Assembly: GCF_040529055.1 (NCBI RefSeq) | Contig: NZ_CP132342.1 | Span: 1,486,001-1,550,000 of the forward strand | DNA from: Xanthomonas sontii | Lineage (GTDB): Bacteria > Pseudomonadota > Gammaproteobacteria > Xanthomonadales > Xanthomonadaceae | DNA: 64,000 nucleotides | Direction of reading: 5' to 3' | Part shown: positions 58,035 to 64,000 of the stretch, in pieces | How the letters are laid out: every line of letters starts with the position of its first letter | How positions within the stretch are numbered: position 1 is the stretch's first letter | Translations under genes and position numbers: made by a program | The notes under the pieces: generated by a model | Seen by the model: only the letters and a program-made list of their open reading frames with translations | What the model was told of the DNA's origin: nothing | Databases searched by the model: none

Positions 58035-58691
58035 TTACGGCGCTGGCTGTTCTGCGCCGCAGTTGCTGGCCTCGAGCAGGTGCTGACGGCGTTCGAACTC
58101 CGCGTGCAGCGCTTCGGCATGCTCGGGCACGGCGAAGCGCCAGTGCGTCTCGGCTTCGGCCACGTAATTCTTCCAGGCATCGCACAGCTGCTCGGCGGGC
58201 AGCGGCTGGCACTGGTCGCGCAGCACTTCGCAGGCGCTGCCGCCGGCCTGGTTGGGGCCACCGTCCAGGTCCGTCGTGTGCAGTGGTACGCAACGCGGCG
58301 GCGGTTCGGCGGCCTCGCCGATGTAAGACGATTGCTCGCGGGTTGTACAGGTGTACAGCGATGGCGGGGGCAGCTTTGGAGGCGGTGGCGGTGTCGGTTG
58401 CGGTGCAGCTGCCGCGGTGTCGGCCGTGGCCGGCGCGTCCGCAGGCGTGGCATCGTTCGCGGCGCTCGCCGGTGGCGACGATGGCGCAGGCTTGGCCACG
58501 AGCGTGGTCGGCAGTGCGGCGCTGCTGACGCCCTGCATGATTTTCTTCTGCTGGCGCATGCCCTTGGGACAGGGCTGGTTCTGGATGGTCAGGTTGTCCT
58601 GCGCGTCGGTGCAGCGATAGAACACCACCGGTTCGGCGCGCGCGGCGCCGGCACAGGTCAGCACCACGGCGAGGCAGAGTGCGCGCCGCAT
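58035..58691 (-). CDS. exported DUF4124-like Cys-rich protein (second of a pair)
   Basis: A 218-residue exported protein. The signal peptide (MRRALCLAVVLTCAGAARA) is followed by a DUF4124-like start (VVFYRCTDAQDNLTIQNQPC), a long Pro/Ala-rich middle, and a C-terminal part with several Cys residues (LYTCTTREQSSYIG, SACEVLRDQCQPLPAEQLCD) that could form disulfides in the periplasm. Its ATG shares one base with the stop of the upstream gene, so translation is coupled. The two proteins have the same plan and look like paralogues. Function unknown. Confidence 0.82.
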   Translation of the reverse strand: MRRALCLAVVLTCAGAARAEPVVFYRCTDAQDNLTIQNQPCPKGMRQQKKIMQGVSSAALPTTLVAKPAPSSPPASAANDATPADAPATADTAAAAPQPTPPPPPKLPPPSLYTCTTREQSSYIGEAAEPPPRCVPLHTTDLDGGPNQAGGSACEVLRDQCQPLPAEQLCDAWKNYVAEAETHWRFAVPEHAEALHAEFERRQHLLEASNCGAEQPAP

Positions 58692-59446
58692 CAGCTGCCG
58701 CCGCAGTCGCGCGCCAGACGCGCATCGATGCCGCGCTGCTCGGTTTCCATTGCGCGGCGCTCGCTCTGCAGCGCGCTGTTGTAGCGACGGATCAGCTCCC
58801 AGCGACGGTCGCTCAGGCGCGCGCAGACTTCCTGCTCGGGCAGCGCGGTGCAGGTGTCGCGGATCATCGTGCTGCCGGCCGGCACGATCACGCCGGCGCC
58901 GGCGGCCACCCCTGGCGGCGGTGGACCGGGCGGGCGCGGGCCGCCGGGCGGAGGCGGTCCCGGCGGGCCGGGCGAGCGACCATCGGGGCCGCGCCCGGAT
59001 GGCCGTGCGTACGGGCCCTCGGCGTAGCCATAAGCCCACAGCGGCACCCAGCGCGGATTGCCGGCGTTGTCGTCGCTGGTGTAGCGCGCGCCTTCCGGGG
59101 TGACGCACTCGTACATCGGCTGCGCAGGCTGCACGGTGACGATGCGGAGTTCGCGCTGCGGCAGCGGCGCCGGCGAGGCCTGCGTGCGAGCCGGATCGGT
59201 GCTGATGGTGGTGGTCGGCCGCGGCGGCGGATCGCGCGGACGCTGCATGTCCAGCACCTGCTGCTGGCGCGCGTTCTCGCAGGGGGCGTTCTGCAGACTG
59301 ACCGCGCCGGAAGCGGCGATGCAGCGATAGATGCGCACCGACGCATTGCTGCCGTCGCTGCTGACCGTCTGCGTCTGTTGCGCCCAGCCGGCACCGATCC
59401 AGGGCGACAGGCTCAGCAGCAGCAATGGGCGGAGAAGGAGGCGCAT
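58691..59446 (-). CDS. exported DUF4124-like Cys-rich protein (first of a pair)
   Basis: A 251-residue exported protein with a signal peptide (MRLLLRPLLLLSLSPWIGAGWA), a DUF4124-like segment (RIYRCIAASGAVSLQNAPCE), a Tyr/Pro/Gly-rich middle with a PPGPPPPGG-type stretch, and a Cys-containing helical C-terminus (DTCTALPEQEVCARLSDRRW ... ARDCGG). The ATG at 59446 gives a proper signal peptide. The open frame upstream runs through repeat DNA. It overlaps the next gene by one base. The pair is alone between REPIN-type repeats and the function is unknown. Confidence 0.82.
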   Translation of the reverse strand: MRLLLRPLLLLSLSPWIGAGWAQQTQTVSSDGSNASVRIYRCIAASGAVSLQNAPCENARQQQVLDMQRPRDPPPRPTTTISTDPARTQASPAPLPQRELRIVTVQPAQPMYECVTPEGARYTSDDNAGNPRWVPLWAYGYAEGPYARPSGRGPDGRSPGPPGPPPPGGPRPPGPPPPGVAAGAGVIVPAGSTMIRDTCTALPEQEVCARLSDRRWELIRRYNSALQSERRAMETEQRGIDARLARDCGGS

Positions 59447-59563
59447 GCGCGCATCTTGCGCGCCTTGGGCAGCCAGGGAAAGGGTGGTGGGTGTGCGTGA
59501 TTCAGGGCGCGTGGCGTCGCGGCAGTGCTGCCGTGTTGATCTGTCGCTGCGAGGCTTCGCCCG

Positions 59564-59658
59564 TACCCTCATCCGCCCCTGCGGGGCACCTTCTCCCGGT
59601 GGGAGAAGGGAGAAGCCAAAGCCCCTCTCCCGCCGGGAGAGGGGTTGGGGTGAGGGTC
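59564..59658. repeat. composite palindromic repeat with two hairpins
   Basis: The outer arms ACCCTCATCCGCCCCT (from 59565) and AGGGGTTGGGGTGAGGGT (to 59657) are imperfect inverse copies. Inside lie two stronger hairpins, CTTCTCCC/GGGAGAAG and CCCCTCTCCC/GGGAGAGGGG. The rest of the 59447-59751 gap shows no gene. Confidence 0.85.
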
Positions 59659-59751
59659 CGGTGCGCGAAGCGCCCGCGTGGTTCCATCGCGCCATTGCCG
59701 CCAGACGCCGACGCGGCGGAAGACAGGCGTGCCGCGCCGAAGAGCAGCGCC

Positions 59752-60312
59752 TCAGGCGCGCAGGATCTCGCCGCTGGCGGCGTCGCGGATCGGGGTGGGC
59801 TGGGCCAGGCCGCCGGTGTCGCCGTCGAGCAGGCCGTCGAGGTCGCCCAGCACCAGCGGATCCAGTTCGCTGCGCTGCCGTGCCGGCGGCTCGCCGCCGC
59901 GGTTGGCACTGGTCGAGACCAGCGCGCCGCCCCAGGCACGGCACAGGGCGGCCACCAGCGGATGCGCGCTGATCCGCACGGCGATGCCCTGGTGCGCGCC
60001 GGTGATCCAGGGCGGCGCGTGCGCGGCGGCGGGCAGGATCCAGGTATGCGGTCCGGGCCAACTGGCCAGCACCGCGGCCAGCCGGTCCGGCGGCAGGGCC
60101 GACAGGTCGAGCAACGGGCGCAACGGGTCCAGTTCGGCGGCGACCACGATCAGGCCCTTGTCCACGGGTCGCTGCTTGATCCGCAGCAGGCGGGTCACGG
60201 CGGCCTCGTCGTGCGGATCGCAGCCCAGGCCCCACACCGCTTCGGTGGGATAGGCGATCACGCCGCCCTTGCGCAGGAGGGCGACGGCATGGCTCAGGGA
60301 CAGGTCGGTCAT
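59752..60312 (-). CDS. tsaC: threonylcarbamoyl-AMP synthase (TsaC/YrdC/Sua5 family)
   Basis: A 186-residue cytosolic enzyme making threonylcarbamoyl-AMP from threonine, bicarbonate and ATP for the t6A modification of tRNAs that read ANN codons. The family signature GGVIAYPTEAVWGLGCDPHD lies at about residues 16-35, IKQRPVDKGLIVVAA near 45-60, and HPLVAALCRAWGGALVSTSAN with the Sua5/YrdC STSAN motif in the second half. The start at 60312 is chosen because it gives the usual short TsaC N-terminus. The upstream open frame crosses a REPIN-type palindrome. It lies downstream of topA on the same strand, with a large hairpin between them. Confidence 0.95.
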   Translation of the reverse strand: MTDLSLSHAVALLRKGGVIAYPTEAVWGLGCDPHDEAAVTRLLRIKQRPVDKGLIVVAAELDPLRPLLDLSALPPDRLAAVLASWPGPHTWILPAAAHAPPWITGAHQGIAVRISAHPLVAALCRAWGGALVSTSANRGGEPPARQRSELDPLVLGDLDGLLDGDTGGLAQPTPIRDAASGEILRA

Positions 60313-60400
60313 GCGCGCATCATGCGGCACGTCCTCGTCTAAGGACAATGAGGGTCGGTTGGGCAGGACTCGGGATTTTCGCAAGTCTCCGGCCCGCCGC

Positions 60401-60474
60401 TTTTCTGTGGGAGGGGCTTCAGCCCCGACGCCTTGCCGATAAAGCGTCGGGGCTGAAGCCCCTCCCACAGAAAA
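60401..60474. repeat. perfect 31-bp palindromic hairpin
   Basis: Bases 60401-60431 (TGTGGGAGGGGCTTCAGCCC core) are the exact inverse complement of 60444-60474, separated by 12 bases. It combines two REP-like units (GTCGGGGCTGAAGCCCCTCC) head to head. The outer T and A runs would make it work as a terminator on either strand, here most usefully after topA. Confidence 0.93.
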
Positions 60475-60600
60475 ACCGGGTTGTCGCGGATCTTCAGGCG
60501 CTGAGAGACGCCGTCGGCACCGTGAGAAGGCGGCTCGGCGCCCGCGCTCGTACTATTCGAGGGGGTGCATCGGGCCGCCCTGGGCCATCAGCAGAGCGGC

Positions 60601-63087
<2,487 letters not shown>

Positions 63088-63187
63088 GGCGGGTCGGGCT
63101 TCGATGGGCGTGGGCGGACGCCCTGGGGGCGGTAGGGTGGCGCAATTGCTCCGGTTAGTGAAGCGTTGCGGTCTCGCAGAGAAGCCG

Positions 63188-63213
63188 ACGCCCGGGATGG
63201 AACCCCCGGGCGT
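63188..63213. promoter_or_regulatory. strong hairpin in the topA upstream region
   Basis: ACGCCCGGG and CCCGGGCGT pair around eight bases in the 238-base gap between the RDD gene and topA. On the minus strand it lies in the topA leader or at the end of the RDD transcript. A TTGACA (63263-63258, minus) upstream has only poorly spaced -10 candidates. Confidence 0.5.
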
Positions 63214-63325
63214 TCAGCTACGGCGCTTATTTATTAGTGGGCATGTCCGGCGCCCGCTGTCAAGCCGGCGCCCGCCGGCCGGGCAGGCGCGCAGGCGGCA
63301 GCGGGGTTCCCGGAGCCCGCCGGAC

Positions 63326-64000
63326 TCAGTGCCAGCCGCCCTTGGCGGCCACGCCGATCGCCAGCGCCACCACCAGCAGCGCCGCCGCCGACAGCAGGCC
63401 GAACAGGGCCAGGATCACCACCGTGACCGTGCCCAGCTTGCGCTGCTGCCATTCCGGGTGGTCGGTGTAGGCCCACTTGTCCACCACCAGGGTGTCGCAG
63501 AGCATGTCGTGCAGGGCCTGCTTGCGCTCGGTGAAGGCCGCCATCAGCAGGCCGATGCCCAGGGTCAGGCTGCTCAGCATGAAGCCGAAGTAGCGGCCCA
63601 CGCCGCGGGACACGGTGATGCGGCTGCCGTCGGTGCGCACCACCTTGATGCCGACCGCCATCTTGCCCAGCGTGGCCTGCTTGGTGGAGGCGTGGAACAG
63701 GCCGTAGTACAGCGCCGCGATCGCCATCGGCAGCAGGTACAGCAGGAGCAGCATGACGATGCCCGCGGCAGTGCTGAAGTCCGGCTGCTTGCCGAAGCCG
63801 GTGATCCCGAAGAAGCCCAGCATCACCACGAACTGGATCACGTTGGCGACGATGCCGACCAAGAACGCGTCGATCAGGTAGGCGGCCACGCGTTTCCAGA
63901 AACCGGCCTGCACCACCTCGCCGCCGCCGACCACCCGCGCGCCACCGTCGAGCACGGCGCTGGGCGCCGCGTAGGGCGACGCCGCCACGGCCGGCGCGGG
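63326..64000 (-). CDS. RDD-family membrane protein (5' end outside window)
   Basis: The frame is open to the right edge of the window, so the start is not visible. A GTG at 63988 is unlikely to be the start because the Pro/Ala-rich frame continues beyond it. The visible ~224 residues contain an RDD domain: the Arg/Asp pair in GFWKRVAAYLIDAFLVGIV, further helices (VMLLLLYLLPMAIAALYYGL) and a typical TLGKMAVGIKVVRTDG segment, followed by an extra C-terminal helix (VTVVILALFGLLSAAALLVV). RDD proteins are poorly characterised membrane proteins, some with ion-antiport activity. Xanthomonas homologues often carry an N-terminal GYF-like region, which would lie outside. Confidence 0.88.
   Translation of the reverse strand, partial: PAPAVAASPYAAPSAVLDGGARVVGGGEVVQAGFWKRVAAYLIDAFLVGIVANVIQFVVMLGFFGITGFGKQPDFSTAAGIVMLLLLYLLPMAIAALYYGLFHASTKQATLGKMAVGIKVVRTDGSRITVSRGVGRYFGFMLSSLTLGIGLLMAAFTERKQALHDMLCDTLVVDKWAYTDHPEWQQRKLGTVTVVILALFGLLSAAALLVVALAIGVAAKGGWH

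Overview
This window is chromosomal DNA of a high-GC gammaproteobacterium, almost certainly Xanthomonas or a close relative in the Xanthomonadaceae. The evidence is the very high GC content with strong third-position bias, the gene orders rhlB/trxA-rho and ftsE-ftsX, a monomeric isocitrate dehydrogenase next to aceK, a large TonB receptor in a sugar locus, and several families of small intergenic hairpin repeats. No rRNA, tRNA, CRISPR array, prophage or intact insertion sequence was seen.

Layout. 1-2335: the end of homogentisate dioxygenase and two unrecognised proteins. 2423-10408: a three-gene MdtABC-type RND efflux operon on the minus strand. 10695-14436: an M20 amidohydrolase, QueF, a LysM protein and a lipoprotein. 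14830-28394: the most distinctive region, an N-acetylgalactosamine (GalNAc) utilisation locus. A minus-strand operon (agaS-agaK-agaZ-agaR-agaA) faces a plus-strand operon that encodes a GH31 glycosidase, a TonB-dependent receptor and a GH109 glycosidase. The divergent promoter region holds nine copies of CTTTC/GAAAG, the core reported for AgaR operators. 28621-34766: an acidic orphan, icd, aceK and a TonB-C-domain protein. 34829-44506: housekeeping genes (a four-repeat membrane protein, rho, trxA, rhlB, ftsEX, a double-receiver regulator, ung, rpoH). 44630-50980: a TRIC-type channel, NDH-2, a VanW/glycosyltransferase-like fusion and priA. 50990-51677: a MITE-like element with target duplication and a pair of perfect DnaA boxes. 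51678-64000: a DUF3106-like protein, a MATE pump, sppA, an SDR, two DUF4124-like proteins, tsaC, topA and the start of an RDD-family gene.

How the GalNAc genes fit together (inferred from families and context). The two secreted glycosidases would release GalNAc from alpha-linked glycans and the receptor would import products across the outer membrane. AgaK would phosphorylate GalNAc, AgaA would deacetylate GalNAc-6-P, AgaS would deaminate and isomerise GalN-6-P to tagatose-6-P, and AgaZ would take part in the aldolase step. AgaR would control both directions. An inner-membrane GalNAc permease, a tagatose-6-P kinase and a catalytic AgaY subunit are not in the window.

Other points of interest are candidate leaderless promoters at queF, aceK and ftsE, a hairpin against the rpoH start codon, an Asn/Gln-rich stretch in Rho, a C-terminus of an RND pump built from an intergenic repeat, and REPIN-like doublets scattered through the gaps.
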